Program-made: the position numbers and the translations under genes | In this document: in pieces, positions 1-8,765 of the stretch | Position numbering within the stretch: position 1 is the stretch's first letter | How the letters are laid out: each line of letters begins with the position of its first letter | Source: CAZNER01 sp964572065 | GTDB taxonomy: Bacteria; Patescibacteriota; Dojkabacteria; JAHIVN01 | Assembly (NCBI GenBank): GCA_964572065.1 | Contig: CAZNER010000001.1 | Coordinates: 9,807-73,806, forward strand | DNA length: 64,000 nucleotides | Direction of reading: 5' to 3' | The notes under the pieces: model-generated | What the model saw: the letters and a program-made list of their open reading frames with translations, nothing else | What the model was told of the DNA's origin: nothing | Database searches by the model: none

Positions 1-110
1 CAATTCGTAGGTGTATAAGAAGTAACATCGTAAGTATCCGCAGATTCAAGAGCTTGTTTTTGACGTAATCTAGAAAAAATAGCCCCCGCTCTTTTTAATT
101 TATTATTCAC
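1..110 (-). CDS. Hypothetical protein, N-terminal fragment cut by the window edge
   Basis: An open frame runs off the left edge; about 36 residues are visible, basic at the start (VNNKLKRAGAIFSRLRQKQA). I chose the GTG start because an AGGAGG-type site lies 7 bases upstream of it, whereas the ATG two codons earlier sits only 1 base from that site. It overlaps the end of the preceding gene by 8 bases, so the two are translationally coupled. I do not recognise the family. Confidence 0.6.
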   Translation of the reverse strand, partial: MNNKLKRAGAIFSRLRQKQALESADTYDVTSYTPTN

Positions 111-522
111 TATCATGCCTCCTTTTAAAACCTTCCTTAGCATCTATCCTTTCAAATCGATATATTGGATGTTTTCTATAATTTACAATCATGCAATCTT
201 TTATAGTAATAATTAATTCCCCAAAATTCAAAGCATCCAACTCTTTCATTATAATATCAAAAAATTCTTTATTAGTTTGCTTTTCTATATCTGATAAAGG
301 TTTTTTAAATATACGTACAATTTTTCCATTTTCTTTTTTATACTCAGCATCAGGTACAGAATCCACAGACCGAATTAATCTCTTATGTTTAGAAATAGTA
401 ATAATACCAGAACGCATATTAAAAACTAATCGTTTTAATATATTCTTTTTATCTTGTTCTGATACTTTCTCTTCTTGTGATAAAGGTATAGGTCTTAATA
501 CCTTTTCCTGGTTACTATTCAA
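103..522 (-). CDS. Hypothetical protein, 139 aa
   Basis: Charged soluble protein with no signal peptide or membrane segment and no family that I recognise. It starts at a TTG codon preceded by AAAGGAAG at suitable spacing. It is the first gene after the terminator that follows the QueD fusion, and its end overlaps the start of the partial gene at the window edge, so the pair probably forms a separate downstream unit or a read-through extension. The opposite-strand frame over the same bases is an antisense shadow. Confidence 0.6.
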   Translation of the reverse strand: MNSNQEKVLRPIPLSQEEKVSEQDKKNILKRLVFNMRSGIITISKHKRLIRSVDSVPDAEYKKENGKIVRIFKKPLSDIEKQTNKEFFDIIMKELDALNFGELIITIKDCMIVNYRKHPIYRFERIDAKEGFKRRHDSE

Positions 523-545
523 AGGTTCTTCCTTTATATAAGCAG

Positions 546-585
546 AATAAAAGCCTTAAATATATTTATATATAAATAAGGCTTT
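546..585 (-). terminator. Rho-independent terminator after the QueD fusion gene
   Basis: Inverted repeat AAAGCCTTA / TAAGGCTTT with an A/T-rich loop of 18 bases that can pair partly with itself; on the minus strand it is followed by TTTT. It lies between the stop of the QueD-phosphoribosyltransferase gene and the 139-aa gene and would close the transcription unit that begins near 9.8 kb. Confidence 0.65.
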
Positions 586-622
586 GTAACCAGAAAATCA
601 ACATAAATCAATAAAAATACAG

Positions 623-1591
623 TTATCGATTTCTAGGTTCGTTAGGAGATTCATAAGGAAATTCTACCCATGCATCAACCCAGTTACGAATAAAAGTAGT
701 ACCTATTTCATAACCACATGAATTTTCTATCTGTTGTTTGAGAAATTCCCCATTTAACCAGCCAGGTTGACCTCTTCCGAACATAGCTATATAATTAAAT
801 ATCCTTTTTTTAGAAAAAGCTGATATTTTAAAAATGTCTTGTAAAAGATTTTTTACAGTATGACCTGTATGCCAAATGTCATCAACAATCCATATCTCAT
901 AAAAAATGGGTATTTTTTGTATTTCCGACTCATGATGTATCACAAATAATTTATCTATATTTAACTTATGAGCTAAAATATTAGCCAAAACAGCCCCGCC
1001 TCGAGGAACACCAAAAAGAACTATTTTGTTGTTTTTTACGGCTTCTAGCGTTTTTAAATAACTAACCATATTATCTACGTATTTATTATAACGTTCCCAT
1101 GATATTACTATTTTATCATCTTTGTTTTGTAATTGGGTTTCTTCTTTTTTATAATGTATTTCTTTTTCTGGGTAATACGTAGCATAAGATGTAGGTGTTT
1201 CATATATAGTTACTTTTTTTACAATTATTTCCAAGTTTTCTTTTTCCAAACGATCTATTAACCGAATATAAATAAATCTAGCTAAATTTTCTGAGGTAGG
1301 ATTAGTTAAATATTCAGGTAATACAAAATATTTACTTGTTGCTGTTTTTTGTATTATAGAATCTTTTTCATTAGAAGAAATATATGCATGATCTAATAAA
1401 TTTATAATAGGTTTCATTAAATCTTTTAAAATAGTAAAATCAAGAACCATACCATCATTGTTTAATTCTGTTGCCCCTAATGTTATTAATACTTTAAAAG
1501 TATGACCATGTACAGACTTACATTTACTTTCATAGGGTAAAGCTAATCTATGCGCCGCATCAAAAGTGAATTCTTTTGTAACTGTATACAC
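623..1591 (-). CDS. queD: QueD-like 6-carboxytetrahydropterin synthase fused to an XGPRT-like phosphoribosyltransferase
   Basis: Two-domain protein of 322 aa. Residues 1-145 are a 6-carboxy-5,6,7,8-tetrahydropterin synthase (QueD/PTPS family), which turns dihydroneopterin triphosphate into CPH4, step two of preQ0 synthesis. Seen: zinc-type histidines H14 (AAHRL) and H28/H30 (VHGH), catalytic C24, D67-H68 (LLDHAY) and E131 (YETPTS). Residues 160-322 resemble xanthine-guanine phosphoribosyltransferase (Gpt): an N-terminal KIVISWERY like Gpt's YIVTWDML, FGVPRGGAVLANILA at 194-207, the PRPP motif IWIVDDIWHTGHT at 233-245, and DAWVEFPYES at 306-315 matching Gpt's DTWIEQPWDM purine-stacking segment. 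GTG start behind AGGAGG. Both domain calls rest on motifs; the substrate of the second domain (guanine, xanthine or a deazapurine) is inferred. I know of no other QueD-XGPRT fusion but could not search. Confidence 0.85.
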   Translation of the reverse strand: MYTVTKEFTFDAAHRLALPYESKCKSVHGHTFKVLITLGATELNNDGMVLDFTILKDLMKPIINLLDHAYISSNEKDSIIQKTATSKYFVLPEYLTNPTSENLARFIYIRLIDRLEKENLEIIVKKVTIYETPTSYATYYPEKEIHYKKEETQLQNKDDKIVISWERYNKYVDNMVSYLKTLEAVKNNKIVLFGVPRGGAVLANILAHKLNIDKLFVIHHESEIQKIPIFYEIWIVDDIWHTGHTVKNLLQDIFKISAFSKKRIFNYIAMFGRGQPGWLNGEFLKQQIENSCGYEIGTTFIRNWVDAWVEFPYESPNEPRNR

Positions 1592-1602
1592 TTATTTACC
1601 TC

Positions 1603-2355
1603 CTATATATTTTTTGTTAATTGAAATTTTTCATATACTACAAATTTATTTTTATCTTTTTCGTTTATAAAAATAGTAGGTGTTAACAATTCTTTTACAA
1701 AAATAATTGTATTATCTTCTTGCAACTTCTTTTCTTCTTTTGATAATGCAGCAATAACAACATCTTCAATATTATCTAAAGTGTTTATATCATAAGGACC
1801 TACCTTAATCTCAAATAATTCTTTTTTACCTTTTTGTTCTTTTACATTAAAATCATTCATCAATCCAAACTTTAATTTATTCTTATCGAACTTTTTTAAT
1901 TCTGCTTGTTTTTCTTCTGTTTTTACTATCTGATTTATATCAGTAAATCTTTTATAAGGACTTCTAAGTGTACTTTTTATATACAATTCTTCTAAAGCTT
2001 TCTTACTTAAAAAATATTGTCCTTTCTTTTCTATATCCTTAAAACCGGCTTTAGATGGTTTATTCTTATTTTCTTTCTGCTTTTTATCTTCTTCTGGTTT
2101 TTCAAAATTATTAATTATTTGTTGTTTATTATCTACCTCTTGTATTTTATCTTCTTTGTTTTTAGTTATTGCCCCATAAGATAACTGTAAATCAACCAAA
2201 GGGGCATAACCTGGTTTATATTGTATAGACAAAGATTGTATATTTCTAGAATCCATATTAGCCCCATAACTCATAACTCTTATAGAATAATCACTTAAAA
2301 TATGAAAACTAAATTGTTCCGATAATTGATCTATTGATTCTTTTTGTTTTTTCAT
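1603..2355 (-). CDS. Hypothetical protein, 250 aa, lysine-rich middle
   Basis: Not recognised. Residues 70-100 are a highly charged Lys/Glu/Asn-rich linker, flanked by a more ordered N-terminal part (about 1-65) and a C-terminal part (about 110-250). Its ATG overlaps the stop of the 182-aa gene (ATGA arrangement), so it is co-translated in the terminase-QueD unit. Position next to terminase would suit a virion or packaging accessory, but nothing in the sequence proves that. Confidence 0.6.
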   Translation of the reverse strand: MKKQKESIDQLSEQFSFHILSDYSIRVMSYGANMDSRNIQSLSIQYKPGYAPLVDLQLSYGAITKNKEDKIQEVDNKQQIINNFEKPEEDKKQKENKNKPSKAGFKDIEKKGQYFLSKKALEELYIKSTLRSPYKRFTDINQIVKTEEKQAELKKFDKNKLKFGLMNDFNVKEQKGKKELFEIKVGPYDINTLDNIEDVVIAALSKEEKKLQEDNTIIFVKELLTPTIFINEKDKNKFVVYEKFQLTKNI

Positions 2356-2900
2356 TTTGTAATAATCCTTGAAAGATTAATTCTTACAAACAATTCAGGA
2401 CCCGAAACAAAAAAAGCATATTCTTGTTTCATGGGATTTAAAAAAATAGTTCCAATAAGTTTCGGTTGCGGAAAAATATAAACCATGTTATCTGGAATTT
2501 GGGTGGTTTTAAGAATCCTACAAGAAACTACCTCATGCATCAAATCAGTCCTCGTAGGATGTACTAGAGCGTATTGGGGTACAATACTTAATCTTCCTAG
2601 ATAATAAAAAGCATCAGATACTTTAGAAACTGTGGTAACTTCTGAAACTTTACTTATTAACTTAAAAAATAACTCATCCCTTAAAGCCTCTTTTCCTTTT
2701 TCATCTTTAATCCATGGTAATTCACAACCCTTTATTGCTTCTATTGGTCTATTATATTGTTTAATACTTTTAGAAGCATCAATACCGTAAGCTAATCTAC
2801 CTACAGGTTTAGCAAATAAAAGTTCTTCTTCTTTATATTCTTTAGTTAAAGTTAATAAGTCTAGCAAAGATTGACAAAAACCAAATTTAATATCTGACAT
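2352..2900 (-). CDS. Hypothetical protein, 182 aa
   Basis: Soluble protein without a recognised domain, rich in hydrophobic beta-like segments towards the C-terminus (MVYIFPQPKLIGTIFLNP). It starts with ATG behind a GGGGG site and overlaps the next gene by 4 bases. It lies two genes after the large terminase in the same unit. A head or packaging role is possible from context only. Confidence 0.6.
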   Translation of the reverse strand: MSDIKFGFCQSLLDLLTLTKEYKEEELLFAKPVGRLAYGIDASKSIKQYNRPIEAIKGCELPWIKDEKGKEALRDELFFKLISKVSEVTTVSKVSDAFYYLGRLSIVPQYALVHPTRTDLMHEVVSCRILKTTQIPDNMVYIFPQPKLIGTIFLNPMKQEYAFFVSGPELFVRINLSRIITK

Positions 2901-2914
2901 AAATTACCCCCTTT

Positions 2915-3070
2915 CTATTTAGTACAAGTCTTTATAGCTTCGATTCCTCCGCGTTCTTTTAAATCTTTCAATATCTCAATTAGTTTATCTTCTCCATAAA
3001 TTCTAATAAGCATTTTAAAAATTATCCAATCCGTAAAATGTATTCCTTTGTAATCAAGATATTGCGCCAT
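2915..3070 (-). CDS. Small hypothetical protein, 51 aa
   Basis: A 51-codon frame starting MAQYLDYKGIHFTDW and ending in TAG, preceded by GGAGGTAAGG directly before the ATG. It fills the gap between the terminase stop (2 bases away) and the 182-aa gene, so it fits the operon packing. Predicted mostly helical and charged; no family recognised. Confidence 0.6.
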   Translation of the reverse strand: MAQYLDYKGIHFTDWIIFKMLIRIYGEDKLIEILKDLKERGGIEAIKTCTK

Positions 3071-3072
3071 CC

Positions 3073-4977
3073 TTACCTCCTAAATCTTCTATCTCTAAGT
3101 CCCGCAGCTGTAGTTGGGGGTCCTCCACCTCTACTACTTCCAGCAACAGGTTTTAAACCTCCATAACCTGGTAAAGAAGAACCAGTTACCGGACTTAACG
3201 TAGTTGATTTTGGTTGCGGTCGTACTCCCGCCTGTAATAACTTCTTATAAAAATCTACACCTTGTATAGCATATTGTTCTAATAAATATACAAGATTTGC
3301 AGAAACATCAGCAAAGTCGTCCGTAGTAACTGGACCAGAATCTGGATGTTTATAAGTAACGCTATTACCAGACACTATTTCTTGCAAATATGCCAATTCT
3401 AACAAACAAGTATCTATCCAATGATATTCTGTGTTTTGTTCAATGCCATAAAAATGTACTGTCTCTAAATTAAGTTTTTGAAAAAAGGCTCCATACATCT
3501 TTGCTTTATAAGCATTCGTAAAAGTTGTTTCTAATGCTGGTAAATGTAGTTGTTGAAATTTCGCAATAGAAGAAGCACTATTATATTGGTCATAAGCAAT
3601 CAATACAACATTTCTTAATCTACTTACTAAATCTAAAATAAATTGATCTACGACAAGTGGGTTTACAGGTATGGCATTTAAAAAACCTCCTTGATCTTGT
3701 ATAGTAGGTTCGAAACCGTGTAACCCATCAACATAATAATGATAAGTATCCTGATCTATTTCTGCATGTCCCCAACCTACTGCGTATGTATCAGATGTGG
3801 GATCTGAACCTTTTGCTGGGTCTAAAGTTATAATATATTTATGCTCTATTCTTCCAGTAAGTAAAATGGGTTTATCTTTAATAGGTAATTTGGATAATTT
3901 TTCAGTAGGTAAAAAAGAACCTGCAGGGTCTAAAAATTCAGCTCCATATTCTGATCTATAACCTCTTGGATCTTCTTTCTTTTCTTCTTGTAAATCTTCT
4001 TCTGCAATATGTGGATTAGCCCTCCAAGTTTCAGCCTGTATTGCTAAAACTGATAAACTTTCAAAACTTTCTTGATATAAACTATAACATCTACCACCTT
4101 TTTCTCGTGGAGTACTTAAAGCTATAATTTTACCATCTTTACCAAAAGTTTTTACAGACGGAGTTAATGCTCTGTATACTTCTACATCAGTTTGGTTAGA
4201 ACCTGCCTCTATTTGTTTTGTTTTACCACTTTTTATTTTAGCTCTCAAAAAATGGGCAAACTCATCAAAAATAATTAACAATGCAGTAACCCCTCTTGAA
4301 CCTCTAGCAGTAGTCGATATACACCATAATAAAATAGTACCTCGTACATAATTTTCTCTCTGCTCTCCCCTTTTGCGCAAAGCATTCCGTTCTTGAATTC
4401 TTCTATTATGTAAAGCATCGCGAGGTGTAAACAGTCTTAATTCTGTTTCTGAATCTTTATCGAAATCCAGATAATCATTAAAAAAAGCACAATTCTTTAA
4501 AAAAGCTTTAGCTCTCCTAAATACTTGTTTTGCTTGCCTTTCATTAGAAGCACAATTCATTAAACATATTTCATCATCTTCAATAATTCCATAATATTTT
4601 TGCGGATTTCCTTTTTTTATTAACTTATAAGCCTCATAACATAAAACTAAAGCTACAAGTGAAGTCTTTCCAGATCTTCTACCTATAACTAAAACAAGTA
4701 TTCGAAAAGGTATGGTCGCATTAACATACTTCATTAAATCAACACGCCAACGAGCTTTTACATAAACAATAAAAGCTTTTTCCTCTTCTGTAAAAGGATA
4801 TTTATCTACTACTTTATAATATAATTTTAAACAAACAGATTGCCAAGGAAATAAAGAAAGATGTAAAAAAGAAGGAGATGTGGTAAATTCTATAATATCT
4901 ACTACATCATCATGCGGCTTTTCTGCGGTGTCTATTTCTCGTATACGTTTCTTAAAATAATCTGAACCTACAGACAT
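3073..4977 (-). CDS. terL: Terminase large subunit (DNA-packaging ATPase/nuclease)
   Basis: TerL drives DNA into the prohead and cuts the concatemer. Seen: Walker A IGRRSGKTS at about 98-106, Walker B LLIIFDEF with D238-E239, coupling motif region near 285, and an RNase H-like nuclease half with TLDPAKGSD (first acidic residue near 384) and TTDDFADVSANLVY near 555. At 634 aa it has the usual length, plus a Gly/Pro/Ser/Arg-rich tail after about 590. The ribosome binding site is weak. It sits between QueC and small unrecognised genes. No small terminase subunit or portal is obvious in this window. Confidence 0.93.
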   Translation of the reverse strand: MSVGSDYFKKRIREIDTAEKPHDDVVDIIEFTTSPSFLHLSLFPWQSVCLKLYYKVVDKYPFTEEEKAFIVYVKARWRVDLMKYVNATIPFRILVLVIGRRSGKTSLVALVLCYEAYKLIKKGNPQKYYGIIEDDEICLMNCASNERQAKQVFRRAKAFLKNCAFFNDYLDFDKDSETELRLFTPRDALHNRRIQERNALRKRGEQRENYVRGTILLWCISTTARGSRGVTALLIIFDEFAHFLRAKIKSGKTKQIEAGSNQTDVEVYRALTPSVKTFGKDGKIIALSTPREKGGRCYSLYQESFESLSVLAIQAETWRANPHIAEEDLQEEKKEDPRGYRSEYGAEFLDPAGSFLPTEKLSKLPIKDKPILLTGRIEHKYIITLDPAKGSDPTSDTYAVGWGHAEIDQDTYHYYVDGLHGFEPTIQDQGGFLNAIPVNPLVVDQFILDLVSRLRNVVLIAYDQYNSASSIAKFQQLHLPALETTFTNAYKAKMYGAFFQKLNLETVHFYGIEQNTEYHWIDTCLLELAYLQEIVSGNSVTYKHPDSGPVTTDDFADVSANLVYLLEQYAIQGVDFYKKLLQAGVRPQPKSTTLSPVTGSSLPGYGGLKPVAGSSRGGGPPTTAAGLRDRRFRR

Positions 4978-4992
4978 AATTATTTCTTATAA

Positions 4993-5655
4993 CTAATAAC
5001 TAAAAATCGGATCTTCTATATTATTAGCTTTAAAAGCCTCCACCCTTTCAATGCAAGCAGGACATTTACCGCAAGGTGGTCGTAACCCATTATAACAAGA
5101 ATGGGTAAATTCGTAAGGAACTTTTAAATCTAAACCTTTTTTAATTATTTCTTTTTTTGTTATATTAATATAAGGAGTAAATATAGTTAAATAATATTTC
5201 GAAGGTCCGTAAGTAGACCCGGCATTTAAGGTTTGTTGTAATAAACTATAATAATTAGTTCTACAATCTCTATAAGCATCATAATCTTCTTTACAAGGAG
5301 TAATATAAATTTGTTCAATATTATGTACTTCTGCAAAAGCTGCGGCATAAGACAATAAAATAGTATTACGAAAAGGTACTACCGTTTTAACTTGTTTTTT
5401 CATCGAAGTGGGTACCTCTTGTTTTATATCTACAAGTGGAGAACCCCCTATTTGTGATAAATTTATATTCAATATGTTAAAAGGTACTTTATTCATATCA
5501 CATAACTTTTTTGCATACCGCAACTCTACCCTATGTCGCTGATTATAATCAAAACCCAAAGCCGTAATTTTTAAATCCCTATTATATAATAAATCATATA
5601 ATAAAGTACTGGAATCCATACCTCCCGATAATAGTAATAAACATTTATCTGCCAT
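4993..5655 (-). CDS. queC: QueC, 7-cyano-7-deazaguanine (preQ0) synthase
   Basis: QueC converts 7-carboxy-7-deazaguanine to preQ0 with ATP and ammonia, the last step before base insertion. Seen: the PP-loop LLLSGGMDSSTLL at the N-terminus, VPFRNTILLSYAAAFAE, and the C-terminal zinc cluster HSCYNGLRPPCGKCPACIER. At about 220 aa it is normal length and is not fused to an amidotransferase domain, so preQ0 rather than an amidino derivative is the predicted product. I chose the second ATG (MADKC) because GGAG lies 6 bases upstream of it and touches the first ATG. It overlaps the end of the preceding small gene. Confidence 0.93.
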   Translation of the reverse strand: MADKCLLLLSGGMDSSTLLYDLLYNRDLKITALGFDYNQRHRVELRYAKKLCDMNKVPFNILNINLSQIGGSPLVDIKQEVPTSMKKQVKTVVPFRNTILLSYAAAFAEVHNIEQIYITPCKEDYDAYRDCRTNYYSLLQQTLNAGSTYGPSKYYLTIFTPYINITKKEIIKKGLDLKVPYEFTHSCYNGLRPPCGKCPACIERVEAFKANNIEDPIFSY

Positions 5656-5944
5656 TTTCATCTCCGGGAAAAGTTGTAATATTAGTATTTACATATTTAA
5701 ATCTTTCTAAAGCCCATTCAATACCTTTAATAAAACCTACTAACTCCTCTGTTGGTACTCCTTTATATTTAATCTCAAAGTTTGGAGTAAATTCCCCAAG
5801 TAACTTAGTATTTCCCGCTTGTTTAGCGTGTCGATAACCTAAAACTGTCTGCATAGAATCTACTTCCATTTGACAATCTAAAGTAAATTGATTGGTTTTT
5901 CTTTTTGTTAATTCTTGTTCCCTTTCTAATTCCGTCATAAACAT
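5645..5944 (-). CDS. Hypothetical protein, 99 aa
   Basis: Small protein whose charged N-terminal helix (TELEREQELTKRKTNQ) precedes a compact C-terminal part. The ATG at MFMTEL has AGGAGG 5 bases upstream; a GTG two codons earlier is less likely. Its end overlaps the start of queC by 11 bases, which suggests coupled translation. No family recognised. Confidence 0.6.
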   Translation of the reverse strand: MFMTELEREQELTKRKTNQFTLDCQMEVDSMQTVLGYRHAKQAGNTKLLGEFTPNFEIKYKGVPTEELVGFIKGIEWALERFKYVNTNITTFPGDENGR

Positions 5945-5946
5945 AA

Positions 5947-6198
5947 TCACCTCCTGTATCTTAATATTTTGGGCTTAATTTTTCGTACTTGTATTTCTTG
6001 CTTTGGTTTTAAATCTTTTTTGGGATCTACATTACATTCTTTCAAAACTTTATTTATAAGATTAATAGCTTCAGTACATTTATCTTTTAAATGTACTTCT
6101 ACAAATAAGGCTTCTTTTATCGATTCAATCTTTTCTACTGCTGTCTTAAGACTAAAAATAAATTGTATATTATCCACAATTTCTTGGACTCCAACCAC
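5947..6198 (-). CDS. Hypothetical protein, 83 aa
   Basis: Small helical protein with a strongly basic C-terminus (VRKIKPKILRYRR). It overlaps the 3' end of the ribonucleotide reductase by 29 bases if the first GTG is used; a GTG seven codons later, about 10 bases after GGAG, is an equally good start. No family recognised. Kept because it fills the gap between two clear genes in the same frame order. Confidence 0.5.
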   Translation of the reverse strand: MVGVQEIVDNIQFIFSLKTAVEKIESIKEALFVEVHLKDKCTEAINLINKVLKECNVDPKKDLKPKQEIQVRKIKPKILRYRR

Positions 6199-8545
6199 AT
6201 TGGGGGCAACTCAAACAACTATCTTGATAACGTAAAGGTACTCCACAATCAGGACAAGTCCCAACCATGGCACCTTTATCATTTATCTCAATAGTTTTAT
6301 GATTATTTTCTATATGTTGATTTTTTATATAAGCTTCCATGGCTTTACCGATAGCATCAGGACAGGAAGTAATCACCCCTCCAGGTATTAAACTAGGAAA
6401 AGGACAACGAATGCCTTTTAATCTTCTTATTATAAAAGAAGGATCTACTCCTGCCCTTAACAGCAAAGAAGTTAAAGTACTAATAGTACTTAACAAAGCA
6501 TTAATGCAATTACCATGAGGACCAAGTTTTGCGAAAACTTCACAAAAACCAACATCATCATTATTCATTGTAACATATAAACTACCGCATTCTTTCAACC
6601 CAAATTTCTGAGTTTTACCTACCGTGGTACTAGGTCTTGGTCTTATCTCCCCATGCTTAATTTGTATTTTCGTTAAAGCTTTTTTATCTCTATCTAAATC
6701 TAATACTTGTTTCTCTCTTGATTGATCCCTATATAATGTTAATCCTTTACAACCAAGTTTGTAAGCAAGCAAAATAGCTTCCTTAATATCTTTTTCTGTT
6801 GCTGTATTTTTAAGATTAATTGTTTTACTAACTGCATTATCTGTATATTTTTGAAAAGCCGCCTGCATTCTTACGTGCTGTTCATAATTCAAATCAAAAG
6901 TAGTAACAAATAATTTTTGTATTTCTTTCCAATCACTTTGAATCCATTCAATATTTTGTATAGACCCCCTATTTTTTATAATATCTTCTCGTATATTTTC
7001 TATATTAATATTCTTTTCTTTAAGTTTATCTATAAATAATGGATTCTCTTCTTTTAAAACCGTATCTAATACATGGTATTCTAATATAGTTCCAAAATGG
7101 GGTTCTATACCTGAAGAACAATCTGCAATTTTACTTAAAGAACCGGTTGGTGCAATAGCTGTTACTGTAGCATTTCTCATATATTTATAAGGAGAAGAAG
7201 GTTGTTTATAAATACTTTTATCGAAATTTGGAAAATTACCCCGTTCTCGACCTAATTCTTCAGATGCATTTTTTGCCGTAGTTTCTATAAAATCCATAAC
7301 TTGTTCCGCCATTCTAAAAGAATGTTCTGAACCGTAAGTAATTTCCAATTTGGTTAACATATCAGCCCAACCCATAACGCCAAGTCCCATTTTGCGATTA
7401 AGTTTAGTAACCCGTTCTATATCTTTAGTAGGATACTGATTTATATCAAGAATATTATCTAGAAAATGAACGCTAGTTACGACAGTATCTGACAATCTAT
7501 CATACTCTATTTCTTTTTCTTTACTTACAAAATGTCCTAAATTTATAGAAGCGAGGTTACAAGATTCGTAAGGAAAAATTGGAATTTCACCACAGGGGTT
7601 AGTACTATCTATAACGCCAACCCCTGATAAATATTCTTCTTTTGTAGCATCTTTTTTATAAGTAGGATTATTACTATTTATGGTATCTAAAAATAAAAGT
7701 CCAGGTTCCCCATTTAACCATATATGTTTTATAATAGTATCAAAAATATCAGTGGCCTTTATTTTATCATATTCTTTATTATTAAAAACTAATGCCCAAT
7801 CCTCGCTATTCTTTAATGCCTGCATAAAAGAATCATTTACAGCCACACTAATATTAAAATTAGTAACTTGTTGTTCAATTAGTAATTTAGATAATATTTT
7901 AATATATAAATCGTCATCTTTCAAATTAAAAATACGCTTCACATCATTTATAACTTTCTGATGCTTATCATCCAAAGTGGCTTTACAAGTTATAAAATCT
8001 AGAATATCAGGATGCCAAACGGGTAATACCCCCATATTGGCTCCGCGCCTCGTCCCTCCCTGTTTAACCGCCTCTGTCGTGTGGTTGTACATATCAATAA
8101 AAGAAATAGGACCGGAAGTTTTTCCTCCTGTTTTATGTATAAAAGAACCTTTAGGTCTTAAATTACCGAAATTAAAACCTGTTCCGCCCCCATACCTATG
8201 CACCATAGACATATCATATTGAGTACTAAAAATACTTTCCATAGAATCAAATACCGGTAATACAAAACAAGCAGATCCCATTTGCATTTTCTTACCCATA
8301 TTCATTAAAGCTGGAGTATTAGGAAGAAAATCTCTAGAATACATTAAATCATAAAACTCTGAAGTTAACTTATCAATATCTTTTCTAGAACTTCCATAAA
8401 TACTATCAGCAGCAGCCACAGCCGTAGCTACCCGTTTAAATAATTGTGGTATAGTTTCAATTATCTTTCCTGAAGGATCTTTTATCAAATATCTGCTCTG
8501 TAATACCTTCTTTGCATTCTCTGAAAACGGTTTTAGCCTTAACAT
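6170..8545 (-). CDS. nrdJ: Class II (adenosylcobalamin-dependent) ribonucleoside-diphosphate reductase
   Basis: Makes deoxyribonucleotides from ribonucleotides using a B12-generated radical, so it does not need a separate small subunit. Seen: SENAKKVLQSRYLIKDPSGK near the N-terminus, PNTPALMNMG, HRYGGGTGFNF, KQGGTRRGANMGVL, the active-site region STNPCGEIPIFPYESCNLAS, PTGSLSKIADCSSGIEPHF, a TSCPD-type domain at about 640-730 and a C-terminal zinc ribbon (CPDCGVPL...CLSCPQCGW). Length 791 aa is normal for NrdJ with these extensions. GGAG lies 7 bases before the ATG, and the start overlaps the small membrane-protein gene upstream. Phage use implies cobalamin supply in the host. Confidence 0.93.
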   Translation of the reverse strand: MLRLKPFSENAKKVLQSRYLIKDPSGKIIETIPQLFKRVATAVAAADSIYGSSRKDIDKLTSEFYDLMYSRDFLPNTPALMNMGKKMQMGSACFVLPVFDSMESIFSTQYDMSMVHRYGGGTGFNFGNLRPKGSFIHKTGGKTSGPISFIDMYNHTTEAVKQGGTRRGANMGVLPVWHPDILDFITCKATLDDKHQKVINDVKRIFNLKDDDLYIKILSKLLIEQQVTNFNISVAVNDSFMQALKNSEDWALVFNNKEYDKIKATDIFDTIIKHIWLNGEPGLLFLDTINSNNPTYKKDATKEEYLSGVGVIDSTNPCGEIPIFPYESCNLASINLGHFVSKEKEIEYDRLSDTVVTSVHFLDNILDINQYPTKDIERVTKLNRKMGLGVMGWADMLTKLEITYGSEHSFRMAEQVMDFIETTAKNASEELGRERGNFPNFDKSIYKQPSSPYKYMRNATVTAIAPTGSLSKIADCSSGIEPHFGTILEYHVLDTVLKEENPLFIDKLKEKNINIENIREDIIKNRGSIQNIEWIQSDWKEIQKLFVTTFDLNYEQHVRMQAAFQKYTDNAVSKTINLKNTATEKDIKEAILLAYKLGCKGLTLYRDQSREKQVLDLDRDKKALTKIQIKHGEIRPRPSTTVGKTQKFGLKECGSLYVTMNNDDVGFCEVFAKLGPHGNCINALLSTISTLTSLLLRAGVDPSFIIRRLKGIRCPFPSLIPGGVITSCPDAIGKAMEAYIKNQHIENNHKTIEINDKGAMVGTCPDCGVPLRYQDSCLSCPQCGWSPRNCG

Positions 8546-8711
8546 CCTTTTTCTCCATTTTAGACATAATATTAGGTACTTGCTTAATTGTTAAATTATA
8601 CAAATTTTTAGCCGTTTTCGCTATATATTTCTTTTGTTTCATTGGTATATTTTGAGAAAGATACAATAATGCCAAACAAATAACAATAGTTTTAGTAATA
8701 AAAGAAAACAT
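8457..8711 (-). CDS. Small membrane protein, 84 aa
   Basis: One N-terminal hydrophobic segment (ITKTIVICLALLYLS, about 5-19) followed by a basic cytoplasmic-type tail. A very strong AAGGAGG lies 8 bases before the ATG. Its last 89 bases overlap the start of nrdJ in another frame, an unusually long overlap for this genome. No family recognised. Confidence 0.6.
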   Translation of the reverse strand: MFSFITKTIVICLALLYLSQNIPMKQKKYIAKTAKNLYNLTIKQVPNIMSKMEKKDVKAKTVFRECKEGITEQIFDKRSFRKDN

Positions 8712-8765
8712 TACTTCACCTCCTTATAATTATTTATTAATTAAATATACTATAATATTCATCTT

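Noticed and set aside
191..541. Plus-strand open frame of 116 codons
   Set aside because: Antisense to a minus-strand gene with a ribosome binding site; composition is typical of an AT-rich shadow frame. The same holds for the other plus-strand frames (for example 5969-6235, 7680-8222, 21477-21830, 29601-29945 and 47364-48167).
591..604. 13-base string CAGAAAATCAACA repeated at about 15094
   Set aside because: Only two copies in low-complexity AT-rich DNA with no shared flanking promoter layout; likely chance.
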